A stretch of 25,514 nt of DNA. It comes from Ruminococcaceae bacterium UBA6855. GTDB taxonomy: Bacteria; Bacillota; Clostridia; Oscillospirales; Acutalibacteraceae. The stretch spans positions 1,679-27,192 of the forward strand of contig DKDF01000077.1 in assembly GCA_002451755.1 (NCBI GenBank). Direction: 5' to 3'. Numbering within the stretch: the first letter of the stretch is position 1; each line of letters begins with the position of its first letter. This document shows, in pieces, positions 15,249 through 23,146 of this stretch. Both the position numbers and the translations under genes were made by a program. A model generated the notes under the pieces. It had not been told where the DNA came from. It searched no databases and saw only the letters and a list, made by a program, of their open reading frames with translations.

Positions 15249-15911
15249 TTATTGGCAGTTTGCGGCGATATCTTTCATCTCGGCTATCGCCTTTGCGGGG
15301 TCGTCCGCGCCGAAAACCGCGCTTCCCGCGACAAAAACTGTCGCGCCGCGTCGGGCGGGCTCTTCAATGGTCTTTGCGGATATGCCGCCGTCGACCTGAA
15401 TCTCAATATCAATCGAGCGTTTCTCGCACTCTTCGCGCAGTGCGCTTATCTTCGGCATCATGTCCGCCATGAACTTCTGACCGCCGAAGCCGGGTTCAAC
15501 GGTCATGATGAGCACCATGTCGAGTTTGTCGAGATAGGGGAAAACGCTCTCAACGGGAGTGCCGGGCTTGACGGAGAGAGCCGCCTTGCAGCCCGACGAG
15601 CGGATGAGGTCGATAGTCTCATCGACCGGGGAATCCGACTCGATGTGGAATGTGATAACATCCGCGCCTGCTTTGACAAAGTCGGGGATATACCTGAGCG
15701 GCTCGCTTATCATCAGATGAACGTCAAAGACGAGCGAGCTTTTGTCGCGGATACTTTTTATGATCGGCGCGCCGAAGGTTATGTTGGGCACAAAATGCCC
15801 GTCCATCACATCGAGGTGGAGCCAGTCCGCGCCGGCTTTTTCTATCATTGCGGCCTGCTCTCCCATTTGGGAGAAGTCGCCTGCGAGCATTGAAGGAGCG
15901 ATCTTTATCAT
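15249..15911 (-). CDS. rpe: Ribulose-phosphate 3-epimerase
   Basis: Interconverts ribulose-5-P and xylulose-5-P in the pentose phosphate pathway. The 220-residue TIM barrel contains IAPSMLAGDF at the N-terminus, LHLDVMDGHFVPNITFG with metal and catalytic residues, FDVHLMI, MTVEPGFGGQKF, IQVDGGI and VAGSAVFG. The ATG at 15911 after GAAAGGACG is chosen; nine more codons upstream are open but unsupported. It has a consensus promoter at 15953-15981 and is a single-gene unit converging on mecA. Confidence 0.97.
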   Translation of the reverse strand: MIKIAPSMLAGDFSQMGEQAAMIEKAGADWLHLDVMDGHFVPNITFGAPIIKSIRDKSSLVFDVHLMISEPLRYIPDFVKAGADVITFHIESDSPVDETIDLIRSSGCKAALSVKPGTPVESVFPYLDKLDMVLIMTVEPGFGGQKFMADMMPKISALREECEKRSIDIEIQVDGGISAKTIEEPARRGATVFVAGSAVFGADDPAKAIAEMKDIAANCQ

Positions 15912-15952
15912 CGTTTTTTCGTCCTTTCGTATTTTCATACATACCTTATACC

Positions 15953-15981
15953 ATTATACCAACTAAATCCCGTTTAGTCAA
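15953..15981 (-). promoter_or_regulatory. Promoter of rpe with an overlapping palindrome
   Basis: Minus strand: TTGACT (15976-15981), 17-base spacer, TATAAT (15953-15958). The palindrome ACTAAA-tcccg-TTTAGT (15962-15978) covers the spacer and part of the -35, a good position for a repressor site. Confidence 0.85.
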
Positions 15982-16005
15982 TCGCACGGGGCGTCTTTGG
16001 AAGTC

Positions 16006-16034
16006 TTTACAAACAGTTAAAATTATGGTATTCT
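16006..16034 (+). promoter_or_regulatory. Promoter of the HAD phosphatase gene
   Basis: TTTACA (16006-16011), 17-base spacer, TATTCT (16029-16034), about 60 bases before the start. Divergent from the rpe promoter. Confidence 0.6.
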
Positions 16035-16094
16035 TTGACGGAGAAAATAAATCCGGGATGTGTGCAGAACTTCCCGAACAAGGAGAAAATGAAA

Positions 16095-16658
16095 ATGAAT
16101 GTTTATGATTTTGACAACACCATCTACGACGGCGAGAGCTTTATCGACCTGTTTATCTTTCTTTTCAAGAAAGACCCCTCGCTCGTCAAGTACATTCCCG
16201 ACGTTATCAACGGGCTCTACAAATACACAAAGGGTACGATAAACGCCGAGGAAGCGCTGGAGCAGTATTCCGATGTCGTCACGGACTATTACAACAGCAT
16301 CGAGAATTTTGACGCGCTCGTCACCGAGTTCTGGGATACGAACATCCACAAGATAAAGCCGTTCTATTTCCGCCAGAGGCAGGACGACGATATAATAATC
16401 TCCGCGAGCCCCGAGGTTCTGCTCGACGACGTCATGCACAGGCTCAACATCAAGAATTATATCTGCTCGCGCACCGACGGCAACGCGCACATAACCGACC
16501 TCTGCTTCCGCGGCAGAAAGGTAGAGTTGTTCAAGGAGATGTATCCCGATACGATAATCGACAATTTCTATACCGATTCCGTCAACGACACCCCGATGAT
16601 GGAAATCTCCGAGCACGCGTTCCTCGTCTCCGGCAACAAGATAAAGCAGGTAAAGTAA
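16095..16658 (+). CDS. HAD-superfamily phosphatase (HAD-IB / phosphoserine phosphatase-like)
   Basis: A 187-residue cytosolic phosphatase of the haloacid dehalogenase superfamily. The catalytic DxDxT motif is at the N-terminus, Asp5 and Asp7 in YDFDNTIYDG; motif II is IISASPEVLL; the C-terminal metal motif is FYTDSVNDTPMME. A helical cap of about 60 residues lies between motifs I and II. The ATG at 16095 lies nine bases after AGGAG; another ATG at 16089 is too close to it. Single-gene unit with promoter and terminator. Similar short proteins are common in Clostridia; the substrate is unknown. Confidence 0.85.
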   Translation: MNVYDFDNTIYDGESFIDLFIFLFKKDPSLVKYIPDVINGLYKYTKGTINAEEALEQYSDVVTDYYNSIENFDALVTEFWDTNIHKIKPFYFRQRQDDDIIISASPEVLLDDVMHRLNIKNYICSRTDGNAHITDLCFRGRKVELFKEMYPDTIIDNFYTDSVNDTPMMEISEHAFLVSGNKIKQVK

Positions 16659-16670
16659 AAATAAAACTCA

Positions 16671-16706
16671 AAGCCTCCGCGTGATGATATCATGCGGGGG
16701 CTTTTT
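16671..16706 (+). terminator. Terminator of the HAD phosphatase gene
   Basis: Stem AAGCCTCCGC (16671-16680) with GCGGGGGCTT (16694-16703), extended inside by GTGAT/ATCAT, followed by TTTTT. It lies 12 bases after the stop. Confidence 0.9.
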
Positions 16707-16796
16707 CTGAGCTTAAAGCAATAATAAAAATGAAGAGCGAAAGGGTGCGGAATATTGTCGGATATCTTTGCTCAATTACCGCAAACGCAACCTCCA

Positions 16797-16825
16797 TCAA
16801 AAAAGGAGCGCATATGCGCTCCTTT
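16797..16825 (-). terminator. Terminator of galU
   Basis: A perfect 12-bp palindromic stem (16802-16825) with T-rich sequence following on the minus strand, 23 bases after the galU stop. Between this and the HAD terminator (16707-16796) nothing recognisable is present. Confidence 0.85.
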
Positions 16826-16848
16826 ACTTTATCGTGCTGTTTTATTTA

Positions 16849-17730
16849 TCAGTCGAGGGTCTTGACGAGCTCCTTGAGATAAGCCTTGAAGCTCTCGCCG
16901 ATTTCGGGATGCTTGAGGGCAACTTCGCAGTTTGCCTTCATGATGCCGAGCTTGTTGCCCATATCGTAACGGATTCCGTCGAAGTCATAAGCAACGAGGT
17001 CGCCTCTTGCGCCGAGCTCGCTCATGACATCGGTCAGATAAAGCTCCTCGCCGGGCTTAACAGTAGTCAGTCCCTTTTCGAGCATACCGAACACCTCGGG
17101 CGGGAGAACGACTCTGCCGAGGATAGCATAGTTCGACATGACCTGCTCGGGGGTGGGCTTCTCGATGATCTTGTGGCAGCTCATTGCGCGTCCCTCAAGA
17201 GGAGTGACGTCGAGCGAGCAGTACATCGAAATGAGCTCATCGGGAACTTCCTTGACGCCGACAACGCCCTTGCCGTACTTCTCATATGCTCTGCACAGCT
17301 GAGCGGTTACCGGATCGTCGCTGACGGTGACATCGTCGCCGTAGAGAACCGCGAACGGCTCGTTGCCGACGAAGCTCTTGCCGCAGAGGATAGCATGGCC
17401 GAGACCCTTGGTCTCCTTCTGGCGGATGAAATATATGTTTGCAAGGTTTGCGACTGCCTTGACCTCTTCGTAGATCTTCTCCTTGTTCTTCTTGCCGGCA
17501 AGATTTGCCTCAAGCTCGAAAGAATGGTCGAAGTGATCCTCGATAACGCCCTTGCCGCGGTTGGTTATGATGAGTATATCCTCGATGCCCGCCGCAACAG
17601 CCTCTTCAACAAGATACTGGATAGCCGGCTTGTCGACTATGTTGAGCATCTCCTTCGGAACTGCCTTGGATGCGGGGAGAACTCTTGTGCCGAGACCTGC
17701 CGCAGGAATAATAGCCTTTTTGACTTTCAT
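16849..17730 (-). CDS. galU: UTP-glucose-1-phosphate uridylyltransferase
   Basis: Makes UDP-glucose for glycolipid, capsule and galactose metabolism. The 293-residue length is typical. It starts KKAIIPAAGLGTRVLPASKAV with the nucleotide-binding GxGTRxLPxxK, followed by PKEMLNIVDKPAIQYLVEEAV, then FAVLYGDDV with the metal-binding aspartates and the EKPTPEQVMSNYAILGRVVL block. It starts 19 bases after the zinc-ribbon/DUF2628 gene and probably shares its transcript. Together with the sugar transferase at 24.2 kb it suggests surface polysaccharide synthesis. Confidence 0.97.
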   Translation of the reverse strand: MKVKKAIIPAAGLGTRVLPASKAVPKEMLNIVDKPAIQYLVEEAVAAGIEDILIITNRGKGVIEDHFDHSFELEANLAGKKNKEKIYEEVKAVANLANIYFIRQKETKGLGHAILCGKSFVGNEPFAVLYGDDVTVSDDPVTAQLCRAYEKYGKGVVGVKEVPDELISMYCSLDVTPLEGRAMSCHKIIEKPTPEQVMSNYAILGRVVLPPEVFGMLEKGLTTVKPGEELYLTDVMSELGARGDLVAYDFDGIRYDMGNKLGIMKANCEVALKHPEIGESFKAYLKELVKTLD

Positions 17731-17749
17731 TTTGCACCAAACCTTTCTT

Positions 17750-18727
17750 TTATTTTATAAGCATCTCTACTAAATACAACAGCAGATTGTATACTATATA
17801 ATAACCCATATAGCCTGTAAAAGCAAGTAAAATCGATGTTCCGCCCTTTCTCATCGTCGCCGCCTCAAACGCGCGGTCATCGGGGAACTCGGCGCGGAGC
17901 TTCTTGACCTTTGCCACTATGCTGCGCTTATAGAGAGGATTCGCGATAAATCCGACGATTGTGTGCAAGACAAGCTGAATGCCGAGCATCGGAAGAACCG
18001 GTACCATTGCAGTCGCCACATTCTGGAACGCCGCAGTTATGTCCGCCTGAGACGAAGTGTATATCGCCTCGGAATAAGCCTGATATGCGGTCGTGAGCGC
18101 CTCAACCTTCGAAGTGAGCGGCAGAGCCACGGCGAGCATCAGACCCATAAAGATAAGTCCCGCTTTCCAGAGCTTGCGGAAAAACAGCCAATATGGGCTG
18201 AAGAAAAACGCCGCCCAGTTGAAGGTTATTTTCTTTTTGTCGTCCGCCATTGCCTTGAACTTCGGTATATATCTCGCACTTGCCGACTGAACCGTGCAGG
18301 CGATATCCTTGACCTTCGCGCCGTCTATCTCGCTCTCCGGATCCAGAGTTACGCCGTATAAGAACGGGTTGCCCGCCTCGCCCGCGTTGAAGAACGGGTT
18401 GAACGGCTGAGCGCCGCCCGCAGTCAGGGGAGCGCCGCAGTTTGTGCAGCTGAGCGAATTCGGATTATTTTCCGCGCCGCAAACGGGGCAGACCTGCGTA
18501 CCCTGCTTATTTTCCGTCTGCTCCTCCGACCGGGGTTCGGCTCTGTAGCCGGCAGCCTCCGGCTGCCAGACATAGCCCTCGGAGTGGCGCGATGCGTTGA
18601 CGCACTCGCCCCTCTCGTCCCAGCACGCGCGGTGCTGAGGTGTGCCGCAGACCGGGCAGACGACTATATCGTCATCGTGATCGAAGTTCCTGCCGCAGGC
18701 AGGGCATTTCTGACCGTTGAAATCCAT
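17750..18727 (-). CDS. Zinc-ribbon / RING-like N-terminus with DUF2628-type membrane domain
   Basis: A 325-residue protein. Residues 8-45 hold a treble-clef or RING-like cysteine/histidine set (CPACGRNF, CPVCGTPQHRACWD, C46). A second zinc ribbon follows at about 80-100 (CPVCGAENNPNSLSCTNCG). Then a linker leads to a DUF2628-like membrane domain: FNWAAFFFSPYWLFFRKLWKAG is the hallmark, followed by several helices and IANPLYKRSIVAKVKKL. Such proteins are common in gut Firmicutes and uncharacterised. The ATG at 18727 is chosen after AAAGGA; an ATG five codons earlier overlaps that site. It has its own promoter and precedes galU by 19 bases. Confidence 0.8.
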   Translation of the reverse strand: MDFNGQKCPACGRNFDHDDDIVVCPVCGTPQHRACWDERGECVNASRHSEGYVWQPEAAGYRAEPRSEEQTENKQGTQVCPVCGAENNPNSLSCTNCGAPLTAGGAQPFNPFFNAGEAGNPFLYGVTLDPESEIDGAKVKDIACTVQSASARYIPKFKAMADDKKKITFNWAAFFFSPYWLFFRKLWKAGLIFMGLMLAVALPLTSKVEALTTAYQAYSEAIYTSSQADITAAFQNVATAMVPVLPMLGIQLVLHTIVGFIANPLYKRSIVAKVKKLRAEFPDDRAFEAATMRKGGTSILLAFTGYMGYYIVYNLLLYLVEMLIK

Positions 18728-18778
18728 ATTTTTTCCTTTCACCTTTCCGATGGATACTATTCTCCATCTTCCGCTTCG

Positions 18779-18787
18779 ATTATATCA
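18779..18787 (-). promoter_or_regulatory. Extended -10 promoter of the zinc-ribbon gene
   Basis: Minus strand TGATATAAT: a perfect TATAAT with the TGn extension, 52 bases before the start codon. No good -35 at 16-18 bases. Confidence 0.6.
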
Positions 18788-18903
18788 CAAATACCAACGG
18801 TTATTGTAGACGAATTTGAGACAAATTTCAATTATTATGTGAACAAACAACGATTTTTAGGCAAATTTTATTTTATCGCAAAATGCCATAGAGTGGGCTT
18901 TTG

Positions 18904-19140
18904 CTGTAATCTATAGTTTGCAGTCCCCGTCCCGCCTCATGTTTTACATACAGACGGGCTTGCCCGCATGCCGCTTTGTAAAAAACTTGTGCCGCCGACG
19001 GCGGCAGCGGTGCGTCGGGTCGCCGCACCCTACAAGGCTCAAAGAAGCAGCACGCGCTCCGCAGAGCAACAAAGCCCCCGCCGAGAGGGGGCTTTATCTG
19101 CAATCTGAAGTCTACAGTCTGTAATCTATAGTCTGCCGTC
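18904..19140. repeat. Intergenic repeat region with direct repeats and hairpins
   Basis: The 22-base CTGTAATCTATAGTYTGCMGTC occurs at 18904-18925 and 19119-19140 with 20 matches. The second copy is itself preceded by a related 21-mer (19098-19118, 16 of 21 matches). Between them lie GC-rich inverted repeats (GCCGCCGACGGCGGC, and GGTGCG pairing with CGCACC) and a terminator-like hairpin. No coding frame is convincing in 18788-19140. This looks like a small dispersed intergenic element of the host genome. Confidence 0.5.
19071..19095 (-). terminator. Terminator-like hairpin after comM
   Basis: A perfect 9-bp stem AAAGCCCCC/GGGGGCTTT with 7-base loop lies 46 bases after the comM stop. The T-run on the minus strand is short (TTTGTTG), so efficiency is uncertain. 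Confidence 0.55.
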
Positions 19141-20685
19141 TCACTTCACATTTCTCCACAGCGTTCTGTCGAGCGAGCGGTACTGCACCGCCTGGGAGAT
19201 ATGATCGGAGTTCACGGTCTCGCTGCCGTCGAGGTCGGCGACGGTGCGCGCGATGCGCAATATTTTGTCATACGCCCTCGCGGACAGCTCAAGCTTTTCA
19301 AACACTCTTTCGAGCAGGATCATGCCCTCGGGAGTCGGGCGGCAGAATTTTTTCGTCTGCGCCGCATCCATCTTTGCGTTGCATGAAATGCCGCTGCCCT
19401 TGAGGCGCTCGGTCTGAATGGCTCGCGCCGCGTTGACGCGCTTTCTGATATCTGCGGAGCACTCCTCCTGCGAGGTGCCGGACAGGCTCGCGAACTCAAC
19501 GGGCGGCACCTCGATATGAATATCCAGCCTGTCGAGCAGGGGACCCGAAAGGCGCGAAAGATACCGCTGAACCGACTGCTGGGTGCAGGTGCATCGACGG
19601 GTCGGGTGACCGTAATATCCGCAGGGGCACGGGTTCATCGCGCAGACTATCATCGCCGAGCACGGATACGACAGCGACGCGGAGACGCGAGAGATCGTTA
19701 TTTTTGAATCCTCCATCGGCTGGCGCAGAACCTCCATTGCCTGGCGCGAAAATTCCGGCAGCTCGTCCAAAAACAGCACGCCGTTATGTGCCAGCGATAT
19801 CTCGCCCGGGCGCGGAATGGTGCCGCCGCCCGAAAGTCCCGCGGGCGAAACGGTATGGTGCGGCGAGCGGAACGGGCGCTGGGTCATCAGCGATACGCCC
19901 TCGGGCAGCGCGCCCGCAACGGAATAGAGCTTCGTCGTTTCAAGGCTCTCTTCAAAGGTCATGTCCGGCAAAATAGACGGCAGACGCTTTGCGAGCATGC
20001 TCTTGCCCGAGCCGGGCGGGCCGACCATGATTATATTATGACCGCCTGCGGCGGCTATCTCGAGCGCGCGTTTTACCTCCGCCTGACCTCTGACGTCGCG
20101 GAAATCCGGCGCAAATTCGTCCGGCGCGTAGCTGTCCCTGAAATCGTCGAACTTCGCGGGAGCTATTGTCTCTTCGGAGCGCAGGTGCTTTATCAGCTGC
20201 TCGACGCTTCGCACGGGTATAACTTCAATGCCCTGAACGACCGAGCTTTCCGCCGCGTTCTCCGTCGGGACAAATACAGTTTTTATTCCGTTCTTTGCGG
20301 CAGTTATGACCATGGGCAGCGCGCCGTCGACGCGGCGAACGAGCCCGTCGAGCGCGACTTCGCCGATGAACGCCATATTGTCGGAGTCAAAGTTTATCTG
20401 CCTGCCGGCTTTGAGCAGAGCCATTAGAATAGGCAGATCGTATACCGAGCCCTCCTTGCGCGTGTCCGCAGGAGCCAGGTTCACCGTGATGCGGCTGACA
20501 GGAAAGGCAAATCCCGTATTCTTTATCGCCGAGCGGACTCTGTTTTTCGCCTCGCTTATTGCGGCGTCGGGCAGTCCGACTATATCGAACCTCGGCAGAC
20601 CCTGCGAAAGATCCGCCTCGACCTGAACCATGTAGCTGTCCATGCCGAAAAGCCCCATGCTGTTTATCCGTGAAAACAAATTCAT
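19141..20685 (-). CDS. comM: YifB/ComM-family Mg-chelatase-like AAA+ ATPase
   Basis: A 514-residue AAA+ protein of the ComM family; ComM is a hexameric helicase that promotes branch migration during natural transformation in Proteobacteria, while the Firmicutes YifB role is less clear. It shows the family N-terminal domain GLPRFDIVGLPDAAISEAKNRVRSA, Walker A GPPGSGKS (about 222-229), Walker B GVLFLDELPEF, sensor region MNPCPCGYYGHPTRRCTC with a zinc-finger-like insert and the C-terminal RAYDKILRIARTVADLDG. The ATG at 20685 matches the usual family start but has GGGGG very close; TTG at 20700 with GGGGG at eight bases is an alternative. Confidence 0.93.
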   Translation of the reverse strand: MNLFSRINSMGLFGMDSYMVQVEADLSQGLPRFDIVGLPDAAISEAKNRVRSAIKNTGFAFPVSRITVNLAPADTRKEGSVYDLPILMALLKAGRQINFDSDNMAFIGEVALDGLVRRVDGALPMVITAAKNGIKTVFVPTENAAESSVVQGIEVIPVRSVEQLIKHLRSEETIAPAKFDDFRDSYAPDEFAPDFRDVRGQAEVKRALEIAAAGGHNIIMVGPPGSGKSMLAKRLPSILPDMTFEESLETTKLYSVAGALPEGVSLMTQRPFRSPHHTVSPAGLSGGGTIPRPGEISLAHNGVLFLDELPEFSRQAMEVLRQPMEDSKITISRVSASLSYPCSAMIVCAMNPCPCGYYGHPTRRCTCTQQSVQRYLSRLSGPLLDRLDIHIEVPPVEFASLSGTSQEECSADIRKRVNAARAIQTERLKGSGISCNAKMDAAQTKKFCRPTPEGMILLERVFEKLELSARAYDKILRIARTVADLDGSETVNSDHISQAVQYRSLDRTLWRNVK

Positions 20686-20702
20686 ACCCCCAGTTGCCAA
20701 TG

Positions 20703-20731
20703 AAAAGTCCCCCGAGCTGCCTCGGAGGACT
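20703..20731 (-). terminator. Terminator of the lipoprotein gene
   Basis: Stem of 11 pairs with one wobble (20706-20716 with 20721-20731), then TTTT on the minus strand. It overlaps the translation start region of comM, so comM either reads through or has a promoter inside the lipoprotein gene. Confidence 0.65.
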
Positions 20732-20745
20732 CACTTCAGTTTTTG

Positions 20746-21591
20746 TTAGTCTGCCTCGGCAGTGGTCGTGGTCGAAGGATCGGTCCAGTCCATCTCGTAC
20801 TTGTCGCCGTAGGTGTACTCGAACGAGCAGGGAAGAGTGCCTATCTCGGCAAGGGTGCCCTCGCCGGTTATCGTGGTCGTGATCTTCTCGGTTCTTATGT
20901 ACTCGACGGAGGCAACGGTGTTGTCCTTCGTGTTGATGACGCAGATTATCTTGCACTCGGTGTAGGTCAGGGACTCGATATCGGTGAAGCTGATGTAGCC
21001 CTTGAGCTTCTCTCTGAACTCCTTGACTGCCGCCGCTCTGTCTTCTTCGGAGCCGAGGTTGAACGCCTTTTTGACGAGATCGACGCCGGGCTCTTTGATG
21101 ACGAGGGTCAGGGTGCGCTGGCTGTTGTCGTCGTTTGCCTCTATCTCCGCGGACTCAACATCCGCTGCGGTGAGGCGGCTCGACCAGCTCTCGCCGGATA
21201 CGGGGAAGAGCGCGGTCAGATCGTCGCCGTACTTTGTCTCGGCGTTTCTGCTCTCTTCAAAGGCTTTCTTCGTGCCGTCGAAGATGAACTTCTTGAGCGT
21301 GGGAACGGACTTTTCGAGCAGTGTGTTGCGCTCGCCGTCCTCTGTGCCGCAGGTAACGTTCGAGACGTTCTCTGTGCTCTGGAATTTCTTAACAGCGGGC
21401 TTCTTGACCTTGACGGCGTTTATGACGCTGTTGTAGTAGTTGACCATTGCCTCTTTGCCAACGGGCATCTCGGACATCGCGGTGACTGTGGTCTCCTCAG
21501 TGTCGGTGGTGCCGGCATCGCAGGCCGCGAACGAGAAGAACATTGCGGCCACAAGCACGAGCGCGCATACGGCATAGATCTTTTTCTTCAT
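20746..21591 (-). CDS. Putative lipoprotein, function unknown
   Basis: A 281-residue secreted protein. The signal peptide MKKKIYAVCALVLVAAMFF ends in a lipobox FSFAAC, followed by a Thr/Glu-rich linker. The mature part is mainly polar with alternating strands, and near the C-terminus has CKIICVINTKDNTVASVEY, suggestive of a beta-rich binding domain; the end is a run of Thr and acidic residues. I do not recognise a family. The ATG at 21591 follows AAAGGGG at 11 bases. It has a probable extended -10 promoter and a terminator and so is likely a single-gene unit. Confidence 0.75.
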   Translation of the reverse strand: MKKKIYAVCALVLVAAMFFSFAACDAGTTDTEETTVTAMSEMPVGKEAMVNYYNSVINAVKVKKPAVKKFQSTENVSNVTCGTEDGERNTLLEKSVPTLKKFIFDGTKKAFEESRNAETKYGDDLTALFPVSGESWSSRLTAADVESAEIEANDDNSQRTLTLVIKEPGVDLVKKAFNLGSEEDRAAAVKEFREKLKGYISFTDIESLTYTECKIICVINTKDNTVASVEYIRTEKITTTITGEGTLAEIGTLPCSFEYTYGDKYEMDWTDPSTTTTAEAD

Positions 21592-21681
21592 GAAGGTTAA
21601 ATCCCCTTTCGTTTTTGGAGCGGAAGCGCACAAAAACCGAATTATGCTGCGCCGCAGTTCCGCTGCTCTTTAGACTGAATT

Positions 21682-21690
21682 ATTATAACA
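21682..21690 (-). promoter_or_regulatory. Extended -10 promoter of the lipoprotein gene
   Basis: Minus strand TGTTATAAT, a perfect TATAAT with TGn, 90 bases before the start codon. The -35 is weak. Confidence 0.55.
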
Positions 21691-21725
21691 TATTAATTTG
21701 AATTATTACAGTAAAAATTAGCAGC

Positions 21726-21764
21726 GCCGCCTATTTTTGTTATAATTATTGAAAAACAGGCGGC
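21726..21764. repeat. Inverted repeat with 13-base arms between the M28 and lipoprotein genes
   Basis: Arms GCCGCCT-A-TTTTT and AAAAA-C-AGGCGGC pair in 12 of 13 positions around an AT-rich loop. It lies 25 bases after the M28 stop, so could end that transcript, although the hairpin is not followed by a clean T-run on the minus strand; the Ts are within the stem. Confidence 0.55.
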
Positions 21765-21789
21765 ATATTTGGTTATAATATACAAATAA

Positions 21790-23031
21790 TCAGTTTGAAA
21801 GACCCTTTTCGTCGAAGAGGAATGCAGTCTCGAGCGCAACGCCGAGCACGGCTTCAATAGTCTTTATGTCGAGATTATCCGCGGTGTCGAGTCTCGTGTG
21901 ATAATATCTCGCGGGGGCGGGATCCATTGCGGCTATCGAAACCGCCTTCATGCCCGACTGGGTGACTGCGGCGGCGTCAGTCGCGCCGAAGAAAACGCTC
22001 TTATAAGGCATGTCGAGTCCGTTCAGCTTTGCAGCCTCTTTGACAAGCGCGCACGCGCTCTCGTCGTTCTTGACCGTACCTGTGAGGTCGCGCGAATATA
22101 TCGCCATGAAATCATAGTCGCGTATAGTATCGAGACCGACAAACACGGTTTCAACATCGCCGAGTTCGTCTTTGTGCGCCTTGCAGAACGCCTTTGCGCC
22201 GCGAAGTCCCGCTTCCTCCGAGCCCGTGAGCACTACCCAGACCTCGGTGTTTTCAAAGCGGATGTCGTGCTGCTGCATATATTTCACAACCGCCATCGAG
22301 ATAAAGCAGCCGGTCAGATTGTCGTTCGCGCCCATGACGGGTCTCTTCTTGTTCTCAAAGAAGAGCGCGATGAAGAGGATCGGTATCCATGCGAGGAAAA
22401 CATATCTCAGGATATTGAGCGCGCCGCTGTCCGCTATAGAGAAACCGTGACCTGCGGCGATAGCCCAGATGTTGAGCACAAGTCCGAGCAGAATGCCGAC
22501 GAAGCTCAGACCGATTATCGGAACGAGCAGCTTCGAGCCGCCGTAATAGGTGAATCTCCACTCGTTTGCGCTGTCCGAATGGCCGGAGAAGATTATGCGG
22601 CGCTTGACTTCGCCCTTGGGCTTTCTGACGGCGACGACATTATGCGACGTCTTTTTGGGGAAGAAGGGGTCGAGCATCTTTTTGTAGAGCAGGAACTCCA
22701 CGATTGCGAATATCAGCGAGAGTGCGCTGAGAACCAGCGATATGACGCTCATGCCGAAGAAGAAGAGGACTATCGCGGCGATCATCATTATGCCGTCCGT
22801 GAGTATCCAGCCGAGGAATGCGCCGGGATGCACGTCAAAGGGCTCGATTTCAATTTTGTCGCACGCGCCGTCGAGCTCGGCAGCCATGAGCTTCTGAGCC
22901 TCATGCTCCTGCTCGCTGCCGGCGGGTCTGGGGCCGACATCCTTGCAGATCTTTTTGATTCCGCGAACCGAGAAATTCGTCATCTCTCTGAGCGCGGATG
23001 GATAGTTTTTGACACTGTCCTGAGCTTTCAT
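21790..23031 (-). CDS. M28-family metallopeptidase with inserted membrane segments
   Basis: A 413-residue protein with the complete two-zinc M28 aminopeptidase site: His151 in FSGHSDSANEW, Asp237 in GANDNLTG, Glu272/273 in TGSEEAGLRGAKAF, Asp301 in GLDTIRD and His378 in YYHTRLDTADNL. The N-terminal VGPRPAGSEQEHEAQKLM is typical of the family. What is odd is two pairs of hydrophobic helices inside the domain, at about 72-117 (between the N-terminal part and the His strand) and 168-225 (between His and Asp). No signal peptide is present. The ATG at 23031 follows AAAGGAG; the 90-codon upstream extension overlaps vanY and is not real. Divergent from vanY. Confidence 0.88.
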   Translation of the reverse strand: MKAQDSVKNYPSALREMTNFSVRGIKKICKDVGPRPAGSEQEHEAQKLMAAELDGACDKIEIEPFDVHPGAFLGWILTDGIMMIAAIVLFFFGMSVISLVLSALSLIFAIVEFLLYKKMLDPFFPKKTSHNVVAVRKPKGEVKRRIIFSGHSDSANEWRFTYYGGSKLLVPIIGLSFVGILLGLVLNIWAIAAGHGFSIADSGALNILRYVFLAWIPILFIALFFENKKRPVMGANDNLTGCFISMAVVKYMQQHDIRFENTEVWVVLTGSEEAGLRGAKAFCKAHKDELGDVETVFVGLDTIRDYDFMAIYSRDLTGTVKNDESACALVKEAAKLNGLDMPYKSVFFGATDAAAVTQSGMKAVSIAAMDPAPARYYHTRLDTADNLDIKTIEAVLGVALETAFLFDEKGLSN

Positions 23032-23069
23032 GATAAGACTCCTTTCGTCTTTTAAATTCCGCCGCGAGT

Positions 23070-23098
23070 TTGACACGGCAGATTTATTGTGATATATT
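23070..23098 (+). promoter_or_regulatory. Promoter of the vanY-like gene
   Basis: TTGACA (23070-23075), 17-base spacer ending in TGA, TATATT (23093-23098), about 48 bases before the start codon. Confidence 0.82.
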
Positions 23099-23146
23099 TG
23101 TGTCGCAGCCGTAAGACTGTTGAAACCTTTATGGGAGATATGGAAA

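Noticed and set aside
16768..17760. 330-codon plus-strand frame
   Set aside because: Antisense to galU, which is unmistakable on the other strand.
21898..23055. 385-codon plus-strand frame
   Set aside because: Antisense to the M28 peptidase gene.
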